From Rhinopithecus roxellana (Eukaryota > Chordata > Mammalia > Primates > Cercopithecidae): DNA of 64,000 nucleotides. Under the pieces are notes generated by a model. It was not told where the DNA came from. It ran no database searches and worked only from the letters and a program-made list of their open reading frames with translations. Positions within the stretch are counted from its first letter, which is position 1, and every line of letters begins with the position of its first letter. A program made the position numbers and the translations under genes. The DNA lies in NCBI RefSeq assembly GCF_007565055.1, contig NC_044552.1:39216069-39280068 (forward strand), read 5' to 3'. This document shows, piece by piece, positions 13,446 to 25,612 of the stretch.

Positions 13446-13770
13446 GACAAGTGATACTGAAGCTTTTTAATTGCAAAATCCATTTTTCATAGGAAATGCT
13501 ATGAGAAAGCCCAATAAATAACATAGACTTTTAAAGGAATCCACAGGGTTGAAAGAAAGAAGGGTTGAGAGGGTAGCTAGAACCTCGCATGCCCTCCCGA
13601 GCAGCCCCACAGGCAACTTCATTAAGCACAGAGATACAATACAGTACACTAAACTACACACTCTCTTGGTAGCACAGATACACAAGAATTCCCTCTCTCC
13701 CACTGTTAATTTCTTTTCACATCATCTAGCCAAATGCCTGGCCTATAATAGGAATTCAATAAACATTTCC

Positions 13771-14068
13771 TTTTTTTTTTTTTTCTTGAGATACGGTCTC
13801 ACTCTACTGCCCAGGCCAGAGTGCAGTGGTGCAATCTCGGCTCACTGCAACCTCCACCTCCCGGGTTCAAGCGATTCTCTTGTCTCTGCCTGACTAGCTG
13901 GGATTATAGGCACACGCCACCAAGCCTGGCTAATTTTTGTATTTTTTTAGTAGAGACCTGGTTTCACCATGTTAGTCAGGCTGGTCTCGAACTCCTGACC
14001 TCAGGTGATTCACCCACCTTGGTCTCCCAAAGTGCTAGGATTATAGGCGTGAGCCACCACCCCCAGCC
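13771..14068 (-). mobile_element. Full-length AluS-class SINE
   Basis: T-tail to 'ccacccccagcc'. The 14-bp duplication TCAAT(A/G)AACATTTC flanks it (13,756-13,769 and 14,069-14,082). The site lies in an L2/MIR 3' end ('aattcaataaacattt'). Confidence 0.95.
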
Positions 14069-14082
14069 TCAATGAACATTTC

Positions 14083-15392
14083 TTAAATGAATTAATGAAC
14101 CAGTAGATGGAAGTGGATGGACAAATAACTGCCTAAACAAAAAGTAGGAGGACTTAGCAAAGGAACGTGGTAACAGCTAAAGAAATACTATATAAGAAAA
14201 TGCCTTAAAAACAACTTTTATGGCTGAAAAGAGAGGTGATACTTTATATAATTAAAAACTGAACACATTTTCAATAAAAATACCCCACAAATATGTGTGA
14301 GTTTACTATCAAAGAAAGAAGCCAAGACTAAAGAATTATTTACATATATCATATTAAGATAAGTGAAATAATGGGACATCTGGTTAACATCTAAATTTAA
14401 GTTATATTCAACAGCTCAGAATTCAGAGATATCGTAAATTAAACTACAGTGAACACATTTCTTTAAAATGAATTCGATTTTACTGATACACATATGACTG
14501 TTAGGGAAGAGTGTTCTGATTTTCTTTTTAAGATGTATTTCCTTCTTTCTCAAGTTACAAATGTAAAGTTCTGCAATTGTATTTAAAATCTTTTGGTGGT
14601 AGATGTGCACAAAAGAAATGCCTCAACATAAATCACTATGGCACATAATGAACCCAAAAGGAATATCCACGTATCATTATAGGCAAGATGTTAAGCTTGA
14701 CAAAAACAAAATCTGACCTTTAATATATTTTTTAAACTGGTTAATAAACGTAAGTGCAGCAAGGCTTACATTCCATATATTTTTAAACTCCCCAGCATCC
14801 TTGGGGTCTGTCCGCAAAAGCAAGGGAGTATGCACATGAGAGAGAAAAAAGTTTTAAATAAAAGAAACATAATCCTGTGAGATTATTCCCTTTAAATAGA
14901 AGAGTGAAATCCAAATACTTTATTATTCTACATCCAAGAAAGAACTTCACAATTCTCTTTTTTTAAAAAAAGACGTATATTTCATTAAAACACTGTCTAT
15001 TTACCAGAGAATAATTCTGTATTCACGGTGTAATTACTATTTTTTAAAAATACTACATGCCTACTGAAATAATGAAACAGAATGTCAGTATGGTTATCTG
15101 TGAACGAAAAAATTCTTTCCTTCTTTAGTTCTAGAGATTCCAAAATCTCAAACAAATGCATCACTTTTACAATCAGAGGAAGTTTAAGGTTAATATAAAT
15201 AGGTATGTATGCATGTGAACACACGTGTGGATATGTGGTCTGTGTATGTATCCTTCTAAATGGCCTGCTATGTCTAGCTGTTTTTACATTAAAAGCAGCA
15301 CCTTTCTCATTTCCATAGAAATGAGAAAAAAAAGGGGGTATACTTACATTATTTAATAATTAAGAAAATAAGTTTAAATCTCTCTAATATAA
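14083..15392. other. Unassigned intron sequence
   Basis: AT-rich, with no recognised repeat or exon. Open frames do not exceed 75 codons. Confidence 0.5.
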
Positions 15393-15500
15393 CATAGCAG
15401 TTAAAAGTCTGACTCTGGAGTCAGAAAGACCTAATGTAATCCCAGTTCTACCAATGAATAGGTGGATGATTCTGGAAAGTTATTTAATTTCTATTAAATT
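15393..15500 (+). mobile_element. MIR fragment
   Basis: 'gactctggagtcagaaagacct' and 'cccagttctaccaatgaat' are the MIR core. Confidence 0.7.
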
Positions 15501-15573
15501 CTAAATTCTAAAAAAAGTTATCTACCATTAGTTCTATTGTCTCCTCGTTTTCTTAATCTAAAATTTGGCAATA

Positions 15574-15889
15574 GGCAGGCACGGTGGCTCACACCTGTAA
15601 TCCCAGTACTTTGGGAGGCTGAGTTAGGAGGATCAGTTGAGGTCTAGAGTTCGAGACCAGTCTGACCAACAAGGTGAAACCTCGTCTCTACTAAAAATAC
15701 AAAAAAAAAAAAAAAAAAAAAAAAAACAGCCAGGTATGGTGGCACATGCCTGTAGTCCCAGCTACTCAGGAGGCTGAGGCAGGAGAATCACTTGAATCCG
15801 AGAGATGGAGGTTGCAGTGAGCCAAGATCCTGCCACTGCAGTCCAGCCTGGGTGACAATGTAAAACTCCACCTCAAAAAAAAAAAAAAA
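15574..15889 (+). mobile_element. Full-length Alu with expanded middle A-run
   Basis: Normal 5' end to a 15-A tail. The A-rich linker between monomers is an uninterrupted run of 26 A (15,701-15,726). Short similar flanks (GGCAATA/GGCAGTA) suggest the duplication. Confidence 0.93.
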
Positions 15890-16009
15890 GGGCAGTATCA
15901 TTAAACTAAGAGGGCATTAAATGAAATAATATATAGGAAGATGTTAGTGCACAATACCTATTTAGTGATGGAAGTGATACTTCCTCTTCCCACAACTCTG
16001 TGTAACCAA

Positions 16010-16215
16010 AATTCCTATCTATCCTTCATGTTTCAGTTTAAATGAACTCTCTTTGGGAGGCTTTAGTTCCCCCATTACACTATTTCATAGTATCCTGTAC
16101 ATTTTCCTTCAGAGTCCTTATCACAATTTATAATTATTAATTTCCACAAATGTATACACAGTTCATGGCACACCATATGTACTTAGTAAATGTTGAATAA
16201 ATGAATTCATGAGTA
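16010..16215 (+). mobile_element. L2 LINE 3' end
   Basis: Contains 'ccttatcacaatttataattatt' and ends 'cttagtaaatgttgaataaatgaat', the characteristic L2 terminus. Confidence 0.8.
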
Positions 16216-16627
16216 GAAAGAGGTTTATAATCTTTCCACTGGTATCATTAAATTCTGTCTCTACATAATCAGTGGGATCCTGATTCTAAATGTTACTGCC
16301 TATAATACAAACAGGGTATTTAAATTTCAATTTAGTTCTTCTAGGGACAACTACACTAGAGGGGGAAAAAAGAACATCACTAGTATTTCAGTCTACTTCT
16401 ACATATTTAAAGTCACAATTATGGAATCACAATAATTCTCTATATTTTGTACCACAATCTTCCATTTAATGAGTCCACTAAAATAAGGATTAAGAAAAAT
16501 GTTGGTTCCTTCTTGGCTTTCAGTTTACCTGCTGAGTTTTCTTTAAATCACCATCTGCTACAACTATGATTAAATTAGCCACTTATTGATAAATCAGGAG
16601 CACTACAAGATAACATTATACAAAAGC
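16216..16627. other. Unassigned intron sequence
   Basis: Nothing recognised. Confidence 0.5.
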
Positions 16628-16817
16628 ACTGGTTTTCCAAGTATGGTCTCTGGATCACCAACATCAACATCACCTGGGAATTTATTTGAAAGGCAAATTG
16701 TTGAGTTCACCCTTGATTTACTTAATCAGAAAGGCTGGAGGTGAGACCCAGCAGTTTTATGGTTCAGCAAGGCTCTCAGGTGATTCTAATGCACACTAAA
16801 GTTTGGGAACCATTGCA
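16628..16817 (-). mobile_element. MER5A-type DNA transposon (hAT-Charlie)
   Basis: Terminal inverted repeat remnants ('tggttttccaag' left, 'tttgggaaccattg' right) enclose 'aatcagaaaggctggaggtg' and 'caggtgattctaatgcacac'. This is MER5A in reverse. Confidence 0.85.
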
Positions 16818-17374
16818 CTGGAAGATTCATTTTTTTAAGTCATAGGTTGTTTCACCGGTTTTCATCAACTTGCTGCTCTTTATATTTCATCATTAAAATT
16901 ACATTATGTCATTATAGTCTCTAAAATACTCTGAAGTCTGACAAACAGGTCATCTGTCAGAATATAAGGCAACCAAACAAAGAATGCTTAACATACAATT
17001 CCATCCACTGCATAATCAGTTCATGTTGTCAATGTTCTCTTTTATTCAAAATTAATTCCTTTTACATCCCTTTTAAATAAAAAGATCTTTGCTTCAGAAA
17101 AACTAATTTCAAGTAAAATTGAGAAGTGATTCAAATAAGCAATTACTCTTTTCAAAGGTTTTGTTAGTCACAGGAAAAAAAATTACCAGAGCCAAAACTA
17201 TATAGTAGTATTGCCACTATATGTAAAGATGCATACAATTAAGTCTAAAGTTTTTAGTGCACAAAACTGTAAACTGCAAGATACAGTTTACCACAAAAAC
17301 AAAAGTATTTCTGAGAAATGAGAAATAATATTGATATTTCAAATACAATTAGAATGTAACCATGAGATTAAGGA
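16818..17374. other. Unassigned intron sequence
   Basis: Nothing recognised. Confidence 0.5.
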
Positions 17375-17480
17375 TTTTATGTTTGTTTTATTAACTGCTA
17401 CATCTCCAGAGCCTAGAACAGTGCATAGTACACAGCAGGCATCCAGTTGGTATTCGTGAATGAATAAACAAAAACATTTG
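17375..17480 (+). mobile_element. L2 LINE 3' end
   Basis: 'ctccagagcctagaacagtgc' through 'gaatgaataaac' matches the last 100 bp of L2. Confidence 0.75.
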
Positions 17481-18024
17481 TATATAATAATCTTCTAGAT
17501 TAAATGTGGTCTGCCAACAGGTGCTAGTCTAAGAACTGTTTCAAATACACAATAAAATACAAGGAATTAGCATCAGAATGTAAATCAATTACATTAGGTA
17601 ATTTGTAATACACGCCGTTTAATTTCTGCTTTTATCACAAGAAAACTATTTCAACGAAGGAAGCAGGGAATTGGTTTACACTCTGGCTCAAGCTACTTTC
17701 TCACAGAAGACCAGTAACAGCCACAAACTTGCTGATTAACACTGCTTTAAACTAAATGTTGAGAGTAGAAATGAGAGGGAAAAATGGGATAAAAACTAAC
17801 TTCAAAGCAAATAATAATTTGTAAAAATAATGTCTGGCTGCTAAAATGTGGTCATAATCATATTACTGTGCCTTTTAAAGGAAGCTTATAAAACACATGA
17901 AAACAACAAAAAATTGTAAGGATAAGCTCTTTTTGTCAGCTAAATGCCAGGTTCTAATCAGGAAATTTAAGATATCCCGGTAGTGTCCAAATGAATGAAG
18001 TCTTTACATTTTCAGACTGATTTA
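17481..18024. other. Unassigned intron sequence
   Basis: Nothing recognised. Confidence 0.5.
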
Positions 18025-18032
18025 TAATAGCT

Positions 18033-18353
18033 CGGGGTCCCCAACCCCCAGTTCCAGTCTGTGGCCTGTTGGGAACCAGGCTGCACAGCAAGAGGTGAAT
18101 GAACATTACCACCACAGCTCTGCCTCGTGTCAAATCAGTTGCAGCATTAGATTCTCCAACCCTATTGTGAACTGCACATGCCAGGCATCTAAGTTGTGCG
18201 CTCCTTATGAGAATCTAATGCCTGATGATGTGAGGTGTAACACTTTCATCCCAAAATCATACTCCCCACGTTCCCACCCCACCAACCCAGGTCTGTGGAA
18301 AAAATGTCTTCCATAAAACTGGTCCCTGGTGCCAAAAAGGTTGAGGACTGCTG
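18033..18353 (-). mobile_element. MER1-type DNA transposon (hAT-Charlie)
   Basis: Ends 'cggggtccccaac' and 'ggttgaggactgctg' are the inverted terminal repeats. The internal 'gagaatctaatgcctgatga' and 'gtccctggtgccaaaaagg' match MER1. An 8-bp target duplication with one change, TAATAGCT (18,025-18,032) / TAACAGCT (18,354-18,361), marks a complete insertion. Non-autonomous; the 73-codon frame inside is not a transposase. Confidence 0.88.
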
Positions 18354-18529
18354 TAACAGCTGGTCACAGAAACTAAGATACATACAAAAAAAATATGCGC
18401 TAAATTAGTGAAAACACTTCAAGTATACTACTCACTCATCACTTCAGCCACACCCACAGAGACTGCCCTCCTACACTACACTGTCCCATCAAGATCACAA
18501 TTTCCTATGAATTCTACGAAATTCAACAC

Positions 18530-18760
18530 TTACCAGGAATACTTAGGTACCAGGCACTGCAAAACATGAAGTTTAAAACAATCCCCATAATCAGGGAGCT
18601 TACGGTGAGGAAGAGAGGTAGAAAAATACAAAGATCACTGCAACATAGTAAAATGAGGACTTAAAAGAGTTATTACAAGTTACCACAGCACACAGAAAGG
18701 GAACTGAGTAGAGATGTCAAAGAAGACTTCCGGGAAGATGGGATTTCCAAGGTGATACTT
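18530..18760 (-). mobile_element. L2 LINE 3' end, reverse
   Basis: 'ggtaccaggcactgcaaaac' and 'cagggagcttac', then 'gaagacttccgggaagatgg', follow the reverse-complement order of L2. Very diverged. Confidence 0.55.
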
Positions 18761-20469
18761 GTATTTTCTGTTACATTTTCTGTTCCTCCAGCTCTCTTAA
18801 TTACTACTTCTACTCTACCTAGTTTTATACTTCACTAAAATCTCCAATCCCTTCTCCCTCCCCATTTTTCTCCAAATTGATCAACTCCATACTTTCTATT
18901 CTATCCGTCCCAACCAGCCCAAAATTAGTGATCAGAACCTCCAACATCTCAAATTTCAATAGCCTTCTGCCACAGCTGCCCTTCAAATACCTAAATTAAC
19001 CCAATTATCTTTCTTTCCCAGCCCTATGCCCAGCTGCTGAGCACTTCAAAAGACTGTAATAGAGCCTGTTAGAGGCCTTATAAATGTTGACTAAGCTCAG
19101 CAGAGACCTTGACAACTTAGGCAACAATGAGCATATTCTTAATTAGCTTTTTCTCCCTAACTCTACCGCTGACATGACAAACCTTTATCACTCTCTTCCA
19201 CCTCCCCTACCTCAAACCTTTGCCATCCCAACCAGCTGTCTTGCCGACTTCTTTAAAATGATATGAATGGTAATTAGGCATAGCTGAAAATAAATATTAC
19301 CTGACATTTTTTATAAGCAAAGAAAGTGTACTGAACTTCAGATTCAGCAATCTAACTAAAAATCCTAACAATATTATTTCATTGAGGAAAGAGTCACTCC
19401 CAAAGGACTTACAAATAACCTCTGATCATCTACCTGACAATTTCAGCCTTAGAAAATATAACAAAAAATCTGAACCAAGGAGTAAGCAAACCCCTCTCAA
19501 AATTGGTATAATGGTTAGGCACCAAAGATCAAGTAGTTTTTTCCAGAAAAGAAAGTGTATCAACTTTTCCTAGTTTATGAACTATTATAGATACAAATCT
19601 AACAAATTTGATTACTATACTATTGTAGACTGGAAGCAACATTCAAAAGGAAAGAAGGTGAAACACTGCTGGAGTCTGGCGTGACAGCAACAAAATTACC
19701 AGCTGCCAAGGGGAGAGAAAACAAAAACTATAAAAATAAATCTATAAATTCAAACAAAATTACAGATTAGGACTATTTATCCTAGACACAAAGTACATTT
19801 TATGCTTCTATGATTCACTAGGACATCACTGTATTACAAGCAGAGTACTACGAAGCAACTGTACCTAGTATTCTGTTTATAAGTAGTCATTAATATTCAT
19901 AATCTACTGTAGAAATAATTTATTTAAAATAGAATCATTTGATCACTTAGATTATCTTAATGTATTTATGAGATAAAATATATTAAATACCTTTATTCTT
20001 TATTACTTATATTGCATAGATACCTACATATATAATTCTATTAGTCAGAATGCAGTTTTATATATCTATTCAAAAATTAAACTGGTCATTTATTTCCAGC
20101 CATGTCTACCATTCAAAATTAAGACAATAACTGCATGATTTAAAATTGAGGGAAGAGTTTGGCTGATTTTTACATACTGCAGTCACAGCACAATTCTATA
20201 TTCTAGCAAGAAAAACAAATATTAAAGAAAACTGAGAAGTTCTTCAGTCTCTAATAGTACAGTAGTTAACCAGCTCACTCATTAGTCAGTTGTTTTTACT
20301 GTTTCTCTCCAGTGTTGTTTCAAAAAAACTTTCTAAATGTAAAATGATTTCATTAATCAACTTTAAAAGTAAAATGAATTGCACAGACCAATGTCTGAAG
20401 TCTGAGTACACAGCAAAAAGCAGAAAAATAAAAGAAAAATGAAACTACTTCAAATTTGCACTTAGAATT
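18761..20469. other. Unassigned intron sequence
   Basis: The first 500 bp are pyrimidine-rich on the plus strand (18,780-19,250) and the rest is AT-rich. No family or exon recognised. Confidence 0.5.
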
Positions 20470-21690
20470 TGTTTTGGAACTTGATAAAATGATTCCTAAA
20501 AATTCATCTGGAAAAATAAAAATAGGAAAAGAGTCAAAAATATTTTAAAAAGAAAAGTTATGCGGATGGACTTGAACTATAATACTAACTATTAAAACAC
20601 ATTAAGAAGCTATAATAACTAAAATAATGCAGTACTGGCAAAGAAACAGACTACTCAATGGAACAAAGCAGAAAATTTTAAAGTAATTTATTATCTGATG
20701 AAGGTAGTATTTCAATTCTGAGGAGAAATGAAGGCTTATATAATTTGAGATGGTAAGACCACTGACAAATCAATTTGAAGAAAAATTATTCTTAGAACCC
20801 TCCCTGACATCATACAACAAAACAATGGATTAAATATTAAAACCAAAGAAACTAAAAATACAAAATGTAAGAAACTGCATGAAGATATGTATCAAAATCA
20901 AGGGTAAGACATTCTGTCAAAGACAGAAGCAATAAGATATATAAGACTGATTAAACTACATGAGCAATGAAAACTCTTATTTTTTTGGTAATCACTATAT
21001 ACGAACCTTAAGGAAACTGAAAGGTTTAGGGGCTGGCAGGGAAAACAGGGAAAATGCCAAATATAACCAACAAAAGGTCAGTGCCTTTAGTATATCAAAG
21101 GTCCTTAACAGGAAAAAAATAAGTAGAATTATACTAAGAGTACAGACAAGCACAAAAGAAGAAATACATATGGCCAAAGTATTTTCAAGCCCAGTTGTCA
21201 AAGAAATGCTGAAAAACAACACAATATTTTTACTGTTAAAAACTGTCAGGGAAGATGGAGAGGTGCTCTTATAACTTGATAGAAATACATGTTAGTTCAA
21301 CTTTCCTATAGGAAAAATTAGGAAGTTAGTATCAAAAAAGTCTTTGGACTCAAAAATTCCTCCATGACTTTCAAATAGCAGGTATCAAGCTTCCATTATA
21401 TCATTTTTAATAATAGTGGAAAAACTGGACATAACCTAATTACTTAACAGCAGGGGATTAAAAATAATATGAGAGATATACATACAATGAAATAAAAAGA
21501 TCTGATAACATAGACAGTTGTTCACAATATAGTAGGTGAAAGGAAAAAAGGACAGGTACCAAAAAAGCACAATGATGACTAAAAATTACTAAGAACTTAA
21601 TAAAAAATTAAGTCACACACAAACGTACACACCCCCAAAGTGTATGACTTGCTTGGACAGGAATCATAGATACTTTTATGATCTTCTTTT
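20470..21690 (+). mobile_element. Old L1M, 3' part of ORF2 and start of 3' UTR
   Basis: Begins in the L1 segment 'attcatctggaaaaataaaaa', continues through 'gctataataactaaaataatgcagtactggca' spacing and 'caatggaacaaagcagaa', and ends in a UTR-like region. Full of stops and indels, so long dead. Subfamily not determined. The 104-codon frame at 20,960-21,274 lies inside it and has no independent support. Confidence 0.75.
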
Positions 21691-21831
21691 TTGTTTATCT
21701 GTGTGAGGATCTCATTACTTCTACTGCCATTGCTAACTCATTTAGGGCTTGCCTGTTTCCTTGGATAATAAGGGGCTTCACTGCATTTGAAGCTTCCTGA
21801 TTTATTCAAACAGTAACTACACAAATGCATG

Positions 21832-21856
21832 CATGCACACATACACACACACACAG
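21832..21856 (+). repeat. (AC)n microsatellite, imperfect
   Basis: Short run of CA/ACAT units, about 25 bp. Confidence 0.8.
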
Positions 21857-21921
21857 TCTCCTATATGTTGCTATGCAGAGATCTCTAGACACATTTAAAA
21901 AAAGAAAAAAAAACAGTTTTA

Positions 21922-21996
21922 GGCCAGGTGTATTGGGTCATCCCCGTATTCCCAGCACTTTGGGAGGCTGAGGCGGGAGGATCGCTCGAGGCTAGG
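21922..21996 (+). mobile_element. Alu left-end fragment
   Basis: 'ggccaggtgtattgggtca' to 'gaggatcgctcgaggctagg', then the homology stops. About 75 bp of the first monomer only. Confidence 0.8.
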
Positions 21997-22175
21997 GTTT
22001 ATAGTATAGCTTATAAAGATAATGCTGTGTATTTATCAACATGGAAAAGATATATATTAAGTAAAAATCCAAGTTACACAGTAGTAATTATAATACATGC
22101 TTTTGGTATTTTTTAATTTTTTGTATGCATTGGAAAGAAACTGGAAAGATAAATATCAAAACCTTAATAATAGTC

Positions 22176-22478
22176 TTTTTTTGGGGACAGGGTCCCACTC
22201 TGTCACTCCAGCTAAAGTGCAGTGGTACGATCACAGGTCACTGCAGACTCAACCACTTGGGCATAAGCAATCCTTCCACCTCAGCCTCCCAAGCATCAGG
22301 AGCCACAGGAGCATACCAAAAGGCCTGGCTTTTCGTCCTTTTTTTTTTTTTTTTTTTTTTTTTGGAGATGGGGTACCACTGTGTTGCACAGGGTGGTCTT
22401 AACTTCTGGGCTCAAGCAATCCTCCTGCCTCAGCCTCCCAAAGTGCTGGGATTACAGGCATGAGCCACCATGCCCAGT
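22176..22478 (-). mobile_element. AluJ-class SINE with expanded middle T-run
   Basis: Two inverted monomers, well diverged. The linker is 25 uninterrupted T (22,339-22,363). Confidence 0.9.
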
Positions 22479-23588
22479 TCCAATAAGCACTTTAATTTAA
22501 TTTAATAATTAAGGTGTTAATTATTATCTTTCTGTATTTTCCGATTTTTTTCTTTTCAGAAAATAACTGTCTCTATGAGGAAATATAAAAAAAACTTCAT
22601 TTATTATAGAATAAAATGTTGATATAACAGCTCTCCTACCCATAAAATTTCGAGGGTTTTTTATTGGGAGTGGGGGTTAACTGTTCCTAAAATATAAAAT
22701 CCACCAATACAGAAAGAAGTGAACCAAGATCTTGTAGCTCCAAAACTAGTCTTCTCCACTGTATCATGCTACCTTAATCACTCAGATGTAGCATTATTTT
22801 TCTTTGTATCAATTTGCCCTTTGAAATATTTGTATTTAATTACAAATTCCAGATAAGTGAAGTTTTATTTCTATTAAAAATAAACATTAACTATGTTCAC
22901 ATACTTCTAAAGGATTAGAGATATATAAAAGACATTGATATGCTCAAATTCTAAACTGGAAGAGGCAGAATAAAAAAATACTATCAGTGCTTGACTTAGA
23001 AATGGGTTGTATTCCAAGTCTGAATGTTTGGAAAGTAATTCCAACCAAAAAGAATGTTATTTTTGTTGAATAAATAAATATTAATTGATTGCCAGGCCAA
23101 CCCCCAAAATTTAATTTCCCCCCCTTTCCCCATTAAACACACATTACTGACCAGTGTAATATCGGAAGAGAGAGAAAGTCCTGAAAGGCTAATAGGACTC
23201 TACCAGTCATGGCAAAAACTGGTTGTAACGTAGTTGTTTTACGACACAGAAACCTATGAAAGGCAAAGAAGAAGAAAGCGGTCAAAGATAATGGTTGTCA
23301 CTCCTCTTCTCTAGAAAAGTGGTTGTGTACTCTATTCTGTCATAGGAAAAAAAATTTTATACCAGTTAGAAAACTTTCTAATGACTACAACATTTTTTTC
23401 AAAGGCATACGGTGTTTCACAGTTTTTTTTAAAGTCTACATAGATGTCCAAAAAAGATATATTTGCAAAAGATAGCATCCTCATTTGAATACATATTTTT
23501 GACATATTTTAGCATATTAAAAGCACACATACATATACACACATACATGTTAATACATGTTAACATCTTAAAACACATCAGAATGTAT
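22479..23588. other. Unassigned intron sequence
   Basis: AT-rich, with a C-rich patch at 23,100-23,130. Nothing recognised. Confidence 0.5.
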
Positions 23589-23604
23589 CAATTCTTATTT
23601 CTTC

Positions 23605-23915
23605 TTTTTTTTTTTTTCTTTTTTCAAGACAAGAGTCTCTCTCTGTCACCCAGGCTGGAGCGCAGTGCTGCAATCTCAGCTCACTGTAACCTCCACCCCC
23701 TAGGATCAAGTGATTCTCCTGCCTCAGCCTCCTCAGTAGCTGGGATTAAAGGCGTGTGCCACCATACCTGGCTAATGTTTATTTTTTTTTTAGTAGAGAC
23801 AGGGTTTCACCATGGTGGTCAGGCTGGTCTCAAACTCCTGACTGACCTCAAGTGATCTGCCCACCTTAGCCTCCCAAAGTGCTGGGATTATAGGCGTGAG
23901 CCACCTCACCTGGCC
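23605..23915 (-). mobile_element. Full-length AluS-class SINE
   Basis: 15-bp target duplication CAATTCT(T/C)ATTTCTT at 23,589-23,603 and 23,916-23,930, one change. Confidence 0.95.
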
Positions 23916-24231
23916 CAATTCTCATTTCTTTGGCTGTAATGTAAAAGTGCCCACCAGTCTCACATCTAGAGATAATCAAAACTGTGCTTTGGCAAACTTA
24001 ACTATCATGGGACTTCAGAACCAGCAAAAAGTCAAAATCAACAAGATTTATTCCTCTATATTAAGAATTTACTATTCTTTTCTAAAATTACACTCACCTT
24101 TTTAATTTACAGAATTTACTGTAAGGAAGCAAATCAATATATAATCATAGGCATCAAATATTAATTTCCTATCTAAAATTACTGACCACTCTCTATTTTT
24201 AGTAATGAAGAATTCATTTTTATCTAGTACC

Positions 24232-24528
24232 TTTTTTATTTTTTCTTTTTTGAGACAGTCTCACTGTGTTACCCAGGCTGGAGAACAGTGGCAGGATCAT
24301 GGTTCACTGCAGCCCTGACCTCCTAGATGCAAGTGATCCTCTTGCCTCAGCCTCCCAAGTAGCTGGGACTACAGGGCCCAGATAACTGCTTTTAATTTTA
24401 TTTTCTGTAGAGACAGCATCTCAAGTATGTTGCCCAGGCTAGTCTCAAAACTCCTGGCCTCAAGAGATCCCCCGACTTCAGTCCTCCCAAGTGCTGGGAT
24501 TACAGACATGAGCCACCACACCTCACCC
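24232..24528 (-). mobile_element. AluJ-class SINE
   Basis: Inverted and diverged, with a small deletion at the end of the second monomer ('ctacagggcccagataac'). Confidence 0.9.
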
Positions 24529-25177
24529 CACTTTTCTAAAGATAAATTTTGAAGCTGGTACATTTAAATTAACAGGTTTTCAAAATATCACCATAATAAA
24601 AATAATGAATTGCTAGAACACTTCATAACATATTGCTAATTTCACAGCTACCAGAAATTTTGCAAATCTAGCTACATAAAAATAAGTACCTAAAACTCAT
24701 GATGACATTACATATTCAATTATATATGCTGACATGATAATCAAGTGTAATACAATACATTCAGAGCTACAGTCATAGGATTTTTCAGAAAGACTAAGTG
24801 TGTGTGTGTGTGTATATATATATATAGAGAGAGAGAGAGAACATACATTCACAAAAGATCATTTTTAAGAAACTAAACACATTTCTTTATTATTCATACT
24901 TTCTAAAAAATGGAACATAAATGTAATATTAAACTTCTCAATCAAATCTGACTTGCCAAAGTAGCCAAAAATTAACATCTTCAAAGCTATAAAGAACTGT
25001 GGGACAATGACAACTTAAAAGAGAGGGCAAAAAAGTAGATCAACGACTGCATTAAAATCAAATGTAAAAACAGGTTATAACATGTAAAATGTATTTTTCC
25101 CAATCTCAATAAAAATATAACACATGCAACCCAGAAAAGAAGCATTCTATATATAATTTCTATTTACTATATTTCTT
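24529..25177. other. Unassigned intron sequence with a compound microsatellite
   Basis: Apart from the tract at 24,798-24,841, nothing recognised. Confidence 0.5.
24798..24841 (+). repeat. Compound microsatellite (GT)n(AT)n(AG)n
   Basis: Three pure dinucleotide blocks follow one another without interruption over 44 bp. Confidence 0.95.
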
Positions 25178-25362
25178 CTGTGCTGCCCAATATGGTAGCT
25201 ATTTGCTAAGTTTATGGCTAAACTTAAATAAAATTTACAATTCAGTTGCTCAGCTGCCCGGCTTATTTAATATACTCAATAGGTACATGTGGCTAGTGGG
25301 TATCACACTGGACAAAAAAGAAATAAAATTTCTATCACTGTGGAAAGTTCTACAGCATGCTA
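25178..25362. mobile_element. Small DNA-transposon relic, 'tgtccaatatggtag' family
   Basis: 'gctgcccaatatggtagct', 'tacatgtggctagtgg' and 'actggacaaaaaag' are marks of a common mammalian terminal-inverted-repeat element. Another copy is at 43,548-43,775. I am not sure of the family name. Confidence 0.6.
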
Positions 25363-25539
25363 TAATGCAGACAAATCCTTTCTTCTCTATAATTATGAAA
25401 TTCTTCCCATTAAATTGCAAATATTTCCCCCATACTTGAATTACTTTTTATAAACTCCTTAATCAGTGTGTTGATGATGATATTTATTTTTTACAAAGGT
25501 GATGGTAACAATAGCACAATGTTTATCATCTGCCAGGAA

Positions 25540-25612
25540 CTATACTATGTGTTTTAATTCAATCAGCTCATTTAATCTTCGTACTAACCCTGTGAGGTAG
25601 ATACAAGTTCAC
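25540..25612 (+). mobile_element. MIR fragment
   Basis: 'tgccaggaactatactatgtg', then 'tcatttaatcttcgtactaa', 'ccctgtgaggtag'. Confidence 0.75.

Noticed and set aside
18095..18316. 73-codon frame in the MER1-type element
   Set aside because: The element is non-autonomous and has no transposase region.
20960..21274. 104-codon plus-strand frame
   Set aside because: Lies within decayed L1M sequence and is not conserved L1 protein.
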